Part shown: positions 13,601-29,600 of the stretch, piece by piece
Layout of the letters: each line of letters begins with the position of its first letter
Numbering within the stretch: the stretch's first letter is position 1
NCBI RefSeq assembly: GCF_023343835.1
Contig: NC_064433.1
Span: forward strand, 68,284,032 to 68,348,031
Origin: Lagopus muta
Lineage: Eukaryota > Chordata > Aves > Galliformes > Phasianidae
Length of the DNA stretch: 64,000 nt
Reading direction: 5' to 3'
Made by a program: the position numbers and the translations under genes
Notes under the pieces: generated by a model
Database searches by the model: none
Seen by the model: only the letters and a program-made list of their open reading frames with translations
Told to the model about the DNA's origin: nothing

Positions 13601-16600
13601 AGATCCGCCTCTCAGTCTTCTTTTCTCCAGGCTGAACAGACCCAGGTTACTCAGCCTTGCCTCATATGGGAGATGCTCCAGGAGTTTTATCATCTTTGTG
13701 GCTCTCCACTGAGCTCCTTCTATGAGATCCCTATCTGTTTGGAACTGGGGAGCCCAGAACTGGACACTTAGCACTCTAAATGTGGCCACAGCAGAACAGA
13801 GTAGAGGAAGTGGATCACCTGACCTTTTGGCCATGTTCTTTCTAACGTATCTCAGGATACCTTCTTGGCCACAATGGCACAATGGCACTTCCTCAAAGTA
13901 TCTCAGATAATCAAGGTAGAAGCTAAGCAAATACAGTGAGCAGTTCCTCACATTTTCTCAGTATTGATATTTTTATCCTTACAACAAAACAACTTCAGAA
14001 AAGTATTAAACATCATTTCTATTCTTTATAATTTTAAAGAAATTCATGCATGGAGCTTACACATCAGTCAAGCAAAAAACCCTTTTGCTAGCTGCTCTTA
14101 ACTGCACAGGGCAAGAATCCGTTAACATTATGATAATAGAGTTTGCCTGCATTTTATGTAAGAAATTCCCTTAAGCTCCAGAGGGTAGTGACAGAGAATT
14201 ATCATATTTAAGATCAATCCCCCATTAGCATAAGAGCTAGCATGTACTAAATCTGTTTCCAGATGGACAGATATAAGATAAGGGGTAAAAAAAATGGGAT
14301 TGTGTCATTTGGATTTAATGCTTCTCCTTCTTGCACTACTTTGAATGCTTACTTTTGCTTCTATATTGCTTCCATGAGATGGAATCACTTAAATAAGTGC
14401 CATATTTACTGTATTACAAAATACTCATTTTGCATAATTACGGACACAGAACACGCTGCAATGTTTTACTGACTCTAGAAGGTAATGACAAATCACACAG
14501 CTGCTATAAGATAAAGATCTAAATAGCTCCTGGGATATTTACATGAAAAAGAATGAAGAACCTTCCTCCCATCTTAGAAGAACCTATCTTTAATATGTCT
14601 CCAATGTAGAAGCTCCTGCTCATGGGCTGCAAACAAGATTCCCATTCTAGGGGAATGCAGAAAAAAAAGTTGAAGGTGGGTTGGGAATGGAAGGATATTT
14701 ACCCTCCTGCACAAAAGAAAGTGGCAAGCCTTATAAAGCCTGTTAACTAACCTCCATTGGCAGGCTTTTACCTTTTTCCTTTCCTTTAGTATTATACAGC
14801 TTCTTTAGCATCAAGTCCCCCAAATTCCAGATGGAAATAACATTTTCTGGATCTAGAGGCGATCCTTGTCTCAGAGCAGACCAAAGTGCCTGTTGACTTC
14901 TTAACATCACATTAGGGTGCATAAAGAAGATTTTATAGAGAAAGAGAACGCAGTAAAAAAAACCTGCATTGTTCTGTTTTTTGATCTTGCTAGCTACAAA
15001 GCATGGCAATCCATTGGCAAAAAGCTCAGTGACAGCTACTTACATGAGAACAAGCCTTCACTCCCTGTAAGGTTACTAAGTTCGTGCAATGGAGCTACTT
15101 AAGGTAGTGCAGCCTGAAGGGAACACAGTGGGTTGGTATGTAATGAAACAGCCTTCACTCACAGGAGTTACTGAGCAAGCAGCTGATGAGCTGTTGTAAC
15201 ACAAGTTACATTACAGTAGTAAATTTTCAGCCTACAATTACCTTCTTACAGGTAACTTACTACTGTATTCCTACTGATGCGTGAGCTCAGTCTCATGCAA
15301 ACTAGAATTTACCTGAGTGAAGTCAAACACAATTGATCCCACAGGGTCAAATATTGTAAGACAGTTATTTACAAGATATGGCCACAGTTTGCACAGACAA
15401 ATCTAAGCTCATGCAGCACTGTATCTCTAGTACCTTCCTTGCAGTATAAACAAAATAAATGCATCTTTATCTACTTCATTTTTGTACTTGCAGAGATGAA
15501 AATAAATGTGTGACAACATGTGCACAGACAGTTGTATCTTACACTTGTCATTCATAAACCTTCTGCAGAACTCCTGAAATGTTCCTCTGTAGCTCATGGT
15601 CCTTAGGGAGCGGTGAAACTGGTAATAAGACACCACCAGGTCTTTGGGGTTGCGAGCCATGTATATTACCTACGACAAAGGAGGGAAATCATCTTAATGA
15701 AAGTTTGTTTTTTCCGTTTCCCTAAGCACATAAATAATTGTTGCTGGTTCAATAAGACAAGCATGAATTAATTCTTACCTTTGAATTGCCATTATGGAGG
15801 TCTGAAGGCAAAAAACGATATGGTAGGTGGCTTTTTATGAGGCGAGGAGATGTCAGTTCCTAAAATAAAGCAAAGAAACTATGTATCAGTTTTTGGCACA
15901 TCCTGAGTTCTCCTGAACTGATGTCCTTTACTTTACTGAGCCACATGCAGAAATTCACTTCTTAAATTAACAGGGGTCTGGACTAGAAATTAGGTCAGAG
16001 AATTTCATCTGTTTTAAACCAAAAGGATGGATCTTGGAAACTACTCCAATTTGTAGGATCCTCTTAGGAAGACTAGAAGGGTTGAAGATTCTTAGCATAA
16101 AACTGACCTTGTTTTCACTGACACTCCCACTAAAATTCAGTGAAAAACATTAGAAGGACTGAATGAACAGCTTCAAAAAACCCTATCCTTAATTTTTCAA
16201 CTTCAAAATTATAATCCAAAGCTTATTTTAGCCTCAGAATTGGACCCAGACAATTTAAAGGTTTACCTGAGCACATAAACACTTTTAAAGGTATTTTTCA
16301 ATCATAATTTGGAAAAAATTAAAAAAAAACGTCTTATGACAAGATCATCTTCCAGTAGTTAAAAGCTGCATAAACTACTACTGGATTGAGTTGTTAGCAG
16401 AGTATCCACAATGCGTGATCTCAAACTAAACCTCTCACTATTGCTCCTGCTTATTTGCATTGACATATCACTGAGGTCTCACTAGACTAGGGTCACAAAG
16501 CAAAAAAGGAAAGTAATCTCTGGCCACTGAATAATCATCCTAAAGAGGGCCAAATGCTGCAGTAGTAAGTGACTGGAACCAGCTTTGATCTATCCATACT

Positions 16601-19600
16601 AGCCTTAGCTAGCTCAAATCAGCAAGCACTGCAGCAGTCTTCAGATGGAGCCTGGTATTTTGCATATCTTGGAATGATTAGACCTGTATCTAAAGTAGTT
16701 AGAGCAATAACAAGATCACACTTAACATGCCATGCCACTAATCTGAGTAACTCTTAACAATGCCAAAGTCATTTCATGCAAAATACTCCAAACTCCTCTA
16801 ACTCCACTACAGAGTTCATAGATCCACAGACCCTGAGTCTCTTGGGAGCGGTACGTTCAAATTCAGAGTAGAGTGTCTACAGATTCACAGATCTCTGCAT
16901 TTGTAGATCTTCTGCAAATTCAGGGAAAGGATCAGAGCAAATCAGTCTCATTTGGAGAGCTTCCACTTACATAACTCTTTTCTTCAAGAGATCTGTTGTC
17001 AATATGTTTAGGACATTGAGAAATATGTTTTAAAGCACTGGAATATAATCAAGATTAATAAAACCAACTTCAAAATAACGTAATAATACTCTGAATCATT
17101 CCAACAAACTGAACAAGGACAAGGGCACAGGATGAGATGAAGTGATAAACATGAAGCCTACAAAAAGATATCCAAATGCTGAGTGAGTTTCTTTGTAATA
17201 AATTGTACCTTGATGATGTCCAGACCAGGCTGAGGGTACTCTAGGACTGGAAGTTGTTCATCTATATTCATTAGTCCAATCTCATCTGGATCAGCTCCCT
17301 GACTCACTAGATAAACCACTTCCTGTAGCAAGCCTGTGCCTGCATAAACCAAACAATGAAAGAGAACAGATTGTATTACAGTCCTTATCTAAACAGAAGC
17401 ATACGAAAGCAGACCCAGACAAAGAAATAATAGCTTTTTCCTCAACAGTTTGCTCTGATCTCAGTCTACAGCTACTGCTTTAACGTAGTATGTCTGCTCT
17501 CTTATTTTAAATACATGAAAATCTCCTACCACATCAAATATCTGAGATTTTTCTTTAGCAGTAACTTAAATATAAATGTTTCTGTATCCCAATCCTTTTA
17601 ACCTGTGAATTGGAAAGCATTTTACATATACTGAGCCTTTCACTATGAATGTTAGTTAGGCAAATCCCACTATTTCAATTCTAGAAATGAAAAAACTGAA
17701 GCAGAGAGAGGTCATCCAAGTTCACAAAATGCATTAGAGGCTGTACAGGGGAACAACCAGTGTCTTCTATATAAATGGTAGGCAATTCTACTGTTACGTA
17801 ATGATTTGAAAGTCTATTTATACTTCCATTTTATAGATTGGATAAACCAATGAACACATCAATGCACAGTGAATTAGAAACAATCTTTAGAGGCCTCCAT
17901 TATGTACCACTCTCCAGTCTGAAGACACTTACAAAGCAACTGAGAGATAATATAGCCTTAATGACTGTTCTTTGGAAAGTTAAAAGGTATTCTAAATAGC
18001 ATTTTGAGCAGGGAAACTATGAGAGTTGCTCCAAAAGTAATGCCTCCTATTTTGTTCTTTTAGTCCATGATACCGGAAGCATGTCATGATAGTGACATGG
18101 CTGTAGAGGTTGAACCTTCCCATCAATATTCCCTTACTTTATTTTTTTTTTGCTGTGTGACAGATGGCAGCAGAGGAGCAGTCTGATAAAACGATGTCTG
18201 ACAAGGAAGTGCAAAGGTGTGTCACTGAAATCCTTCATGTGGAAACAACTGCACCCATTGACATTCATCAATGCTTGCTGAACACTTATGGATACCAAAC
18301 AGCAGCTGTGAGCACAGCAAGGTGGTGGGTGGTGAATTTCAGCAGTGTACAGCAGCATGAAAGTCCAGCCATGTTCCAGATGGCTGTGCACTGCTGTCAC
18401 ACCACGAAATTAAGAGTCTCTATCAGCTTATCTGCTCAAATCAGCTAATGGTGGCAACTACATCAAAAAGCAGTGTTTTGTAGCCAAGAATTTGCTCTAT
18501 CAAATAGTGTCATTGTGCTTTTTGTATCTGTTCTTTCCATGGAAATAAATAGAAGGCATTACTTTTGGAGCAGCCTATATATTTTAATTGATTTTACCTT
18601 CAGGCAGATAGATCTAGAGAGCAGGAAATTCTCTAAGCAGGCAAACAAAAATTTAGAGATATCTGATATTAAAAAGGGAAAGGCAAAGGCTTTTGGTAAG
18701 ACGGAAGAACAGTAAGAGCCAAGATCAGTGAAGTAATAAGCAAGAGACACCATGGTTTAAAAGAAGTTGTGCAGACATGGAAAATCCTGGATGCTGCAAC
18801 ACACTGACCAATTATTTAAGAATTGTAAGTGGTAGGGAAAAAAAAAAAGGATTTTTTTTTTTTTTTTTCTATCTGAAGTACTGAATAATGCAATCATGCA
18901 AGCCTGTCTATTTCATATCCTTGGAAAGATAACCTAAAAATCCATAAATCATGCCTTTTGGTCCTATTTATGTTTGCAAAGAACTTGCAAGTTGCAGTTA
19001 ACTTGTCACAGTCACCAGGTAACTCATGTTAGCCAGTATGATCATACACAGCAACACAGACACACTTTGCTCTAATTCCTACATGCTGTTCAAACAAAAG
19101 AAAAATTTGAGTATCACTATTCGGATTTTTTCTTTTTAATTTAAATTAGCAGGAAGGAAAAAAAAAAAAAAAAGAAAAAAATTCATGTACTGTAGGTACT
19201 GTTCAGAGGGAACAGGGTCTGGATGCAATATGAAAAAATATACCTCTCCAAGAACAGATTGGAAGAACACTTCTGCGTTTCCTGACTGATTGTTGGGTGA
19301 ATTAAAATGGCTTGGAAAAAAAGAAGCTTTCACATTATCATCACCTTCAGAGAGGGCTGTCAGAGACTTAATACACACTTGCCCTTGAGGCTGTTCACTC
19401 TGCATTTTTAAGTTCAAGCATGTATTTTATATATTAAAATTAGCATACACACAGTACATCAGTATCAGTCCTTGTGACTCCGAATGAGCACAACCTTGTT
19501 CTCATTAAACATTTATCCTGACAGAAGACATCCTGGTTCTCTGTAATTTATTTCTGTATTTCCAATTCTGCTTGTGAAGAAAAATGCTATCACAGCAACC

Positions 19601-22600
19601 CTCTTGCATGAAAGGAAAAAGACTAACTGTAAGGATAAACACCAACACCAGTGCTTTCTCAGTCTCAGTCTTTGCCTGCTCAGCTGAACCTTGACAAAAT
19701 CTCTGTGGTGCCTCTGAATACAGGATGGATGCTGAGGCAGGACTGCTGAAATTTCAGGAGAGCAGCATGTTCCCTACCAGCTCTACAGCAGGTCAACGAG
19801 AGAACTAAGAGGTGAAGTCTGGGGAGCAAAGCTTCTGGGGTCTTACCTAGTTCTCCTCAGATCTGTGGACATGAACTAGGTCCATGGACGTGAATTAGGT
19901 CCATGACAGTGAAAACTTGGAAAACTTTAACTTTTGAGGTGTAATCCCATATGTTAAGCATGATGTAGTGATGTAGAATAAGGGGTGGAATGTCATGGTT
20001 TTATGATTTTTGGTCATCAGTATTCCACACCATAACATCATGTAATGCATTGGGGGTGGGATTTGATATCTGCCGAATGTTCGTCCGTCGGAGAAGAACT
20101 ACTTTTCCCCAGGAGACTTTGCGGTCAGCAAGGGGATATGACTCCAAGCAAGGTCACCTGATCCTTCTTCTTCGCCTGCATTCTTTGGCCAAAGGAATGG
20201 AGAAAAAGGCGTTAGCAATGTCAATGGTGGCATACCACTTAGCTGCTTTTGACTCCAGTTCGTATTGGAGTTCTAACATGTCTGGCACAGCAGCACTCAA
20301 TGAGGGTGTGACTTCATTCAGGCCACGGTAGTCCACTGTCAGCCTCCATTCTCCACTGGCTTTACGCACTGGCCATATGGGGCTGTTAAAGGGCGAGTGA
20401 GTTTAGCCAGTGGAGAATAGTATCTGAAAGAGATGGGACGGGAAATGGTAGTGATAAACCACAGTCAGAACTGGGAGGTTTTTAGAGAGCCTTCTACATT
20501 ATCTGTGAACCTGCACTTCTACTCTTTGTGAGAGCATCTACAAAAGAAGCCCAGGCACAGCAGTTTGAAACTGTGCTAACTGGGCTGCACTGTCCTTTGC
20601 AGTGCTGCCTAATGGTACACAGAAATAAGGACTTAGGAGTCCTTCCAAACTATTATCTTCTCTATGGGAATCCCTGCAATAAATAGGAACTCATCATTTC
20701 TACCGTTTTTCATGGTCGATGCCTCAGCAACACTAGTCAAGTTAGCTCATAGACATAATGCCTCTGCTTATCAGTAAGGCTAACTGCTCCAGCAGCAACT
20801 AGACAGCATAGCAAGGCAGACAAAACTGTGAAATATCTCACAGTTATTTCTTTATTTCTACGGAAGGAGAAATACTCTGTAGTGCAGCTGTTCTCTGCCT
20901 CCTCTCACTGCTTTCTGGCCACTGACACATTCACATGCAGTTACTAAGCTTCACAAATGTGATCAAAATGAATGTGGTCAAATGTGGTCTGAGATGTCTT
21001 TCGAACGTGTATCACCAGAGGCTGTAAACAGCAAGTTATGAAAATGGCATTCTATTTAGAACTAAAATGTACTTTCTGTTTGGTAAAACTAACAAAATAA
21101 ATAAATGCACTGTCTCTGATACACATATATTAGAAATATTGCTACTATATATAACAGTATCCTAAAGGAATACCTTAATAAACTGGTTACAAAATAGTGT
21201 TATTTTCAGTTCATGCATTAGTACTGTTTTTAAAAAATGGTCTGAATCCCAATTCTGCCTTACATTAGCACAATAACTACTCAACAGAATATAGGATGAG
21301 AAGTGCAGAAAAAAATGTAATGCAACTCTGTCCAGACAATGACTGTAAAGACCTCATCACTGTTGTAGTGGAAGGCAGGTAATATGGTGTGCTTCATTCT
21401 CAACACTAGCAGAAGCAGCTCCAAAGAAGGACTACTGACACCTTTTAGGAGGATGGATCCTAAAGCAACAGCAGTAAATAAAACACATCAGGCCCTGTTT
21501 TTTGGAAGGACAAGAGGGGCAGGCTGGACCCATATCCATGGAGATTCATGTGCTAGACTTGATAAAACCAGAAAAAAAAAATAGCTTGAGTCACACATGC
21601 TCCCTAAACAATACATCCTAACCATGCCTAGGCCAATCTGTGCCAGTAAGCACAAGACCAGGCCTCCTGTTGAGGACAGCTGGCACAAAAAGCAGTTCTC
21701 TTCCATCCCTCTCAATCAGCCACAACATACTCACAGTCAAGGGAACTGCAGCAAGGAGTAGGTACAGGCTAGCAGCACTAAGAACTATGGGTCAGGTCCA
21801 CAGACTGCTTTCAATCCCTAGATTTTGAACAAGATAATACTGCTTTGTCTATTTGCTTTCTGACTGATGAGTCATGATTTGAGTTTTCAAGCTTGTCCCC
21901 ACATCCATGATTCCACCATAACTAGGTCTTACAGATTTTGTTACAGGTCTTTCACTGATACTAGTTGGTAGCCGATATCCAAAGGGGAGAAGTGTTTTAA
22001 TTGTGGACATTCTCTTTAAGCTTTAGCTATGTTGGTAAAATATTTCCATGTCTGTAGATGCTCCTCACATCTGTACTATATGTCACCACCAATGGAACAG
22101 TTTCTGTGAAGTTGCCCCAGTTCACTTGAAACTGTGTCAGACAAATTAGCTTAAGGAGTTTATCTCTTAGGCATAAACTCACCTACCTAATTTTGCTGAA
22201 GACAAACTAGAATGCATTCACACATAATGCTCTGCAGGCAGTGCTTTAAGAAGTGACAGCAAGCTAAGGACACTAAAATTTTGTGCTACTGCAGATGGTT
22301 ATAAAAGAGGACATCTATCTGCATCCTTAGATTAATTCTCTCTCTTTTTGCTCACCAAATTAAACACACTGCCATGGTACAAAGCAGCACAAAGAAGAAG
22401 TGTGCAGTATAACCTCTCTGAAAGGAACGTGAAAATAAAAGATAAATGAGTTAAAGCTCCATTCTTGCTTCCTACCTTACCACACTGTAGCAGATGGAAT
22501 TACATCCCTCTTTTTACCCTTTTCCAACTTACTCAAGGTTGATCAGGTCAAAAGTCAACCCAGTACATTCAGTTGTTACCCTCTTTCCCTGGGCTTCACT

Positions 22601-23618
22601 CTTTGAAATTCCCCACGATCCAGAGACACATCTCCTTTCATAGCAGCATAGGAGCACATCGGCTCATACAGGCATACCAAAGGGCAGGTTCACTATGACA
22701 GTAATTCACGGAGAAAAGAATGCTTTCAATTGGCTAACATATGCTACAGGGCAGATCCTACCTCAAACATGAGGAAATAATCTAGTAAATGGTGGCCATG
22801 TAAACTTGTAAACTGGCGGTGGCATTTCCTCAGGGTATTCCTAGATTTTTCAAATCCTACCTTTTCTCTGGATAGTCAAGAAGGTGCAGGTCCTTACCCC
22901 AATCTTACCTCAGCTGTATCCTGCTTCTTCCTCTAGTAGTCTCATTCCATATAACAAAAACATGCCCAAACTACTTAACACATTACCCCAGCAGGAGCTC
23001 CAGTAATGCGTCCCCCACACTGGGTCTCATTTCCCTCCATTTTCACACAGGTGACAACACTGTTCCAAAGCATAGAGCAGAAGAGAACACTGCTGTAATG
23101 ACAAGGCATTGTTTTTAAAATTCACCCTCAAGGACTTCATTAAGTTACAGGGAAGTGCTTAGTTATCCTTAGAGTCACTGATTTCTTAGGACAACTATAG
23201 CACTATGTCCTGGTCTACACTATTGGAATATGGTCCATGACTAAATGCAGAGCAGCACAGTGAGCTCTGCTGATTGAAAGAGGATCCAAAGGCAGGAGGC
23301 AATGGGCCATCCATAATAGAAACTTGTATTGAGGTTGTCCTTGTAACCTTTTGTTGTGAACCCGTTTCCTTCCCCTACGATAAGCATATTCTGGAGGATG
23401 TCTGTCACCTCCTGAAGTGCCTTGGTCCATATTCAGAGTTGCATAGTGAACCAAAATGCAATTCCATGCCTTGGTTTCAATCTCACAGTTTCCCGGGAAA
23501 ATTGTTAGACAAAACATGCCTACACATTTATCTGTGTTTGCATATATTAGGCAGTTAAATTACAAGAAGGCAGTGCACCAGTAGTATCATGTGAAAGCAT
23601 TGCAGATATGAGATTTGG

Positions 23619-23651
<33 letters not shown>

Positions 23652-26600
23652 AAAAGAAGCTGTTTTGGAATTTCAATAAACATTTTTAATCTACGCATGA
23701 GACTACATAGCCTCTTCAGTCAGCTAGCGTAACACCAAGGAGGAAGCCATTTGATATCTGACAGCATCCCCCTCATTGCCCATCATAAAAGCTGCCCTGA
23801 GCAAAACCATTGCTTGCATGGTAGCCACGCCCCCAATCATATTTAACACACTGTTATTCCTTCTGTATGCTGAATTACAGAATTGCAGCTCTAGACAAGC
23901 TACAGTCATCTCTGTTCTATTTCTGTTATTGCTCTTCATAGAATCACAGAATTGCTCAGGTTGGAAAAGACTTAAAGATCATTGAGTCCAGAATCAGAAA
24001 CGGAAATAAAAAGATCTAATTGAGAGTACAAATGGGCATCTGCCAATCTGTGTCATCATGGTTAACTCAGTGCTGCTGCAAAATCCATGAAAAGAGCACG
24101 CTATGTCTCATAAATACTCACATTAATCATTATTAACGTGCACTTCAACTATATATGCATAAAGAAATCCAATTTCAACAATGCCTGTAGCTGCTCTGTG
24201 CTACTCTGGCAGTAGCAGTAAACAGGCTTTTAACTGAATGGTTAACCTTAGTTTATGATTGCCTTACATCAACAAGACACTGCAAAGCAGCCAATGTACT
24301 GATCAATCTTGACTGCTGCATATACATCCAGTGTTTATCTTCTGAATGTGTCTTATCTCAATTGCTTCACACTTGTCTCATTTTGTTGGCTTGGATGAAT
24401 TTATTACTCGTGCACTTGGACACAGTAAAGGGCTAATTACACACCATTGTCTATACCCCATATGGTGACCTAATGTAATTACACATCACCCAGAACTTGC
24501 AGCCTTCCATTGGATGACAGCCTTCACATCCTGCACCATAAATGGTGCTGGGTAACAGCACATGAAATCAGCTTGCATTTTTTAAATTACAAATGTGTTT
24601 TGATATCTAGCAACAAAAATCTCTGCTTAGCTGGTTCTCCAGTGGTGTTCCTTTTCCTTTTTATCTTTTACCATTCCAGGCCCTGCCTCCACTAGCTAAA
24701 CTTCCCTTCCACCCTTTCAGTCCCCAATACGCCTCCTTTCCTGACATTCCTCAGTACACCCCATCCTCCTCACAGTAGGTCTCATGAGAGTGCACTTTCA
24801 TTTGAAATGGTATTAACACAGTGCTTCTACTGTGCTGTCTTGTCTTTTTTCTTGCTGCTGAATGTGCAATATGTTCCAGGATTAACATATGACATAAATG
24901 GTCTATTTATTCTGTAGTAGTTTGTAAAAGACTTAGATGTACAGAACCACGATTCTTTCAGCTCTTAAGCTCCATCTCTCTGGATTCCCTTAAGTGTTGC
25001 AGAAAATCTGAATGGGGTAAAAGTGATGACACCTGGGTGCTTCACTAATGTTTTGCTTGTTACCCCATCCCATCAAAAAACAAACAAACAAAAAACACAA
25101 AAAACCCCACCACCACCAAAAAAGAACACACAATAAAACATTCCAACATAGTGGCATTCTTATGTGTTCAGCTTTACTAGCTAGATGCTTACTGCTAGAT
25201 TATCTATAAAAATACTGATAGTAGATGACATTTTTTGTCCAAGATAGTTTTTTCTTGCTATGTGTGAATTTGGGCAGAAACTAAATTCATCCATACACCT
25301 CAAATGAAAAATGCAAATGAAAAGATTAAATGACTTCTGCAAAGTCACAGAATCTCTGGAGAAGTCGTAACAAATGTCCAATATACCAAACTCTGCATCA
25401 CTTCTGATGGGACAAAACAGGAGGTAGTTTCTTCACTTCAGTATAAGGTGTTCATTTTAGCGGAATTAGTAGGAATAAAAGAAAAGTCATTAAATAAAAG
25501 TCTGAATAACAAGAAGGAAGAGTCTCGTGTGCTTAATCCAATTAAGTCCTACATTCAAGCATTTTGCTTCCTTTCATTAACATCTTCACTATGGAAGATG
25601 AATATTAACACAAAACAAGAATAACCATTTGTTTGGTTTCACTGATTTACGTAGTTTCCTAATTCTTCAGTTTTTGAGGTCATTTTCATCTAATCCACTC
25701 AACACTGATTTCACTTATGTCCAGAATACATACTTTACACAGGATAAAATCTTTTTTCCGTTTTCTTTTCCTGAGACAGCTTTCACAAAGCAAATTGGTT
25801 GAGTTTTGCACTACTTCACAGCAGGAAGGCAATTATGCTACATTTGCAGGAGACCTGCAATACCTATTAGGTAACAAGAGAATTCTTCCTCTTCTGAACC
25901 ATTTGTTCCGTCTCCAGCAACACATCTTCACTGTCTTGATATATGGCTCATGAGAGAAACACTTATAGCTAGATAACCAAAACAACTTTTCCATAATGAC
26001 ACATTTTTCCTCTCAACCTTTATTTCCTGCTGTAGGCACTTAAGAAGCTATTCAATTCCACTCCCACTGAAATCAAGTCAAACACGTCAGTGACAAACTT
26101 TCAGTTGTCCTCAATTACTTGTTATATGAAGTTTTTATTTATCATTTCTTTGCCTAGTGACATTTGGGACTGAGTCAAAAAGCAGCTGCTATTTTGAGCT
26201 ACACATACAAACAAAAGATAATCCCATTTCAAAAGAGCTTTCAATCAAAGCCCAAGAATCCAAAGGCCCTGACCCCTACAAACACTGGTGTACAAATCTA
26301 ACTTTCTGCACCTGGGTGGTCCTCAATGGAGTGCATTTGAGAAGCAGAATATTTACTCTTCCAGTAGTTGAAAAGAATGAGATTTGCGTCACCAAAACCA
26401 AGAGCATGAAATCAAATTCAAATATGAACCCTATATATCAGCCTTGAACAAGACATCTCACAGGAGATATCTCTATCACCCAACACAGTTTGCTGATCCT
26501 TTTCAGTTTGCACAATTTCATTCTTTTCTGTCAATTGGCATGAGAAATGAAGCACCTTCACATTGTATTAAAGAGGTACATGATACCTGAGCTTTACATA

Positions 26601-29600
26601 TTACTCAAGAGGAGAAACTGAATAACCCCGATTTCCTGTTACTGGAAAAGAGAAGTACCAACATTCTGATTTCCAAGACATGGAATTGTTCATTCACATT
26701 CACAAAACTAACAGAGGCCAGGCATCTCTTCAAGTTCTTCCCCGTGACCTGTAAGCACATATAATGTTGCCTCAGAAACCAGAGGGCAAAGATAAAGAAT
26801 CTGAAGTGCATTCTGTTTAAAAATCTCTTGATTTTTAAGTCAATTTTGTGACTTTTTAAGGCACGCCTCCAGGCCAGTAACATTTGAATTCATTCTTTAG
26901 ATGAAAACTGATAAAACTCAAGGCACCAAAATCCTGCATAGAGACTGTTCTATAACTATAAAAACAGAATTGCATAGTCTGGCTATTCTGCAAGAGAAAA
27001 AACTTGTTAAAAAATATGTACGCTGCTCCAAAAGTGATGCCTCCTATTTATTTCCACAGATATTACAACAGGTACAAAGACTACAATAATACTATTTGAT
27101 AGAGCAAATTCTCAGCTACAAAACACTATTCTTCAACATAGTCACCACTATTAGCTATGCATTTTTGCCAGCAAACAAGAATCTGCATGTTGTGCTTGTC
27201 AAAATCTGCACCAGTGGAGGTGACCCACTGTTGCCGTCACCACTGCTGAAATGCACCACCCACCATCTCACTGTGCTCATATTGACTGTTCGGCCTCCAT
27301 AAACGTTCAGCAAGCAGTCACAAGTGCCAGTGGGTGCCATTTTTTCTGCATGGAGGAATTCAGTGACAAACCTTTGCTTTGTTGGCACTTCCATATCCAT
27401 TTTGTCAGACTGCTCTCCTGCTGCCATCTGTCAAATGACAATAAAATGTAACAGAATACTGGCAGGAAGGTTCAACATTTACTGCTATACCACCATCATG
27501 TACCTCTGATATCATGGGCCAACGTAAAACAGGAGGCATTTCTTTTGGAGTAGTCCTCATATAACAACAAAATTCTTGGGAAGAATTCATTGTAAGAAGA
27601 CTGGAAACAAAGGCAAATCAACTAATTTAGCACAAACATTCACGTGGAGGATCCCTGCTCCCTGAGAATCTTCAGCTACACGGCACAAGGCCTTCTCAGC
27701 CCTGCCATTAACCAGGGTAAGAAAACTCTGCAACCCACTGCAGCTAACTCACTTCCCTGTGTCTGACAGCTCTCAGTCCATAAACTCCTATAGACAGGGC
27801 ATAACCACAGGGAACCTTTCACTCTATTTCCTCTCCTTTATGTCTGCACAAATCAGGACTGACTGTCAGCACTGTTGGGCCTGCACATGTCTGGCTAGGT
27901 GGGAAGAATCGTGCTCCTCATGTTCATGTTTGTCAGTCTGCCACATTCTGGGGTAGCAACTGGAATAGGTTTGCCAGTTAGGCAGTAAGCCAGGACTCTG
28001 CAGAAGTACAGCATACTGTGCCACAGCTGGGTGAGCTCATGGGTAGGCAGGACAGGCGCTGTGAGTCCCTGAAATAGCATGTAATCATTGCAGCTCTGCA
28101 CAGATCTGTCACCTACTCACTGTCTGCTATGGTAGGTAACTGCAGATACATTAGCGAGTGAGTTTGATGAACACAAAGTATAGGATGCACCTGCAAGCAT
28201 AGTTTATGTGGAACCATGTAATCCTAGTTAAGAAATAATACTCTCCATGTTGAATAAGGGTGTTTTTGTGCAGTACAATAACACTCAACCAGCAGGACTG
28301 GTTTCTGCTTCAGGTATGTGCCTAACAATCCTGTCAATAAATTATATCATCTGAGGACAACAAGCAGGGTGGGACTGCACAAGACAAAGATTTCCACACA
28401 AAGTATAGTCACTTGGTACACTTTCTTTATAGTATATTAAATTGAGACATTTTTCTAATCTGTTTTTGTAACACAGTCTCACAGATAGTTAAACAGAAAG
28501 CGAAGGGGAAGAAACAAGCGACCAGAGATAAGAAATCCCTGAACAAATTTCATAGCTGGAGGAAAAGTATATGCAGACACATCCCTCCTTTTGCCTCAAG
28601 TATAATAGCTTGAGCACTGAGTCCGACAAAGACAATATTCTAGATGCTTATGAGCATAAATCTGCTAATTTTACACGGAGAATCAGACAGGTGAGAAAAA
28701 TGGGGCTTACATTGAACGCTCTATATCTAGTTCACAGTCTAGAGGTTTCCTCTACTGCTGTAACTGCCAATGGATCAAAGAGCTTCCCCCTATAAATGAA
28801 AAAAAAAACAAAAACATGGGATGCATAGCAACCCTAGCATGGAATGAATAATAGAGATTATGGTAATAGAGATTATGGTATGAGGAAAATAGGCTCTTGA
28901 AAAAAGTACTCAGAGCACCAATATTTGACAAGGGAAAGGGAACGGACAGTATGATAAACCTGAGTTCCTCCTGGTCAGAGATGGCAATGTCCCAGCAAGA
29001 GAAGGTGCTGCATTCAGGAGCACTGGAAATAGAAGAGGTTAAGCAAGTGAGTGGTATGCATGCAGTGGGAGAGGCACGGGCAATTGGAGCAGGCAGAAAA
29101 TCAGTGATGTGTGCAACACAGTTATCAACAGATACCTAGATAGAGAAGCTACCTTCTTCTGTACATACAGATTTAATTTAAGAAAATAAAATAGTGAACT
29201 TTTGAACAAATGAACTTTTCCTGGTTGACTTCATACAAGACTGAAGGTAAATGCTAAGCAAGAATTTGAAAGATAAGAACATACGCATAGGAAGGTCATT
29301 CTTGAACTGATCTGCAAATTCACTGTTGGCACTTTATAAAGCCTAAGGCTTACAGTGAGCCATCATATGCCCTCAAGTCAGTGGGTAGTGACAGAAACAC
29401 AGCTTGGCAAGGAAAATTCAAAATGCTATCTACAAAAAGACAGACCTCCAGACAGACGAAGACAATACCCACCGCCTGCATTCCGTAACAGACAATGAGT
29501 CAGAAGAGAAAGAGTCCTCATGAACTGGCTGGACTTAAAGATGATGTCTGCCACAAGATTCCAGAAAATTATTTGGCAAAATAATCAACACTGGAGAGAC

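Noticed and set aside
15543..15546. Alternative exon 4 donor AA|GTGTAAG
   Set aside because: It would put exon 5 out of frame; AAGT|GTAAG gives the exact Lys-Leu-Gly-Tyr junction of SULT4A1.
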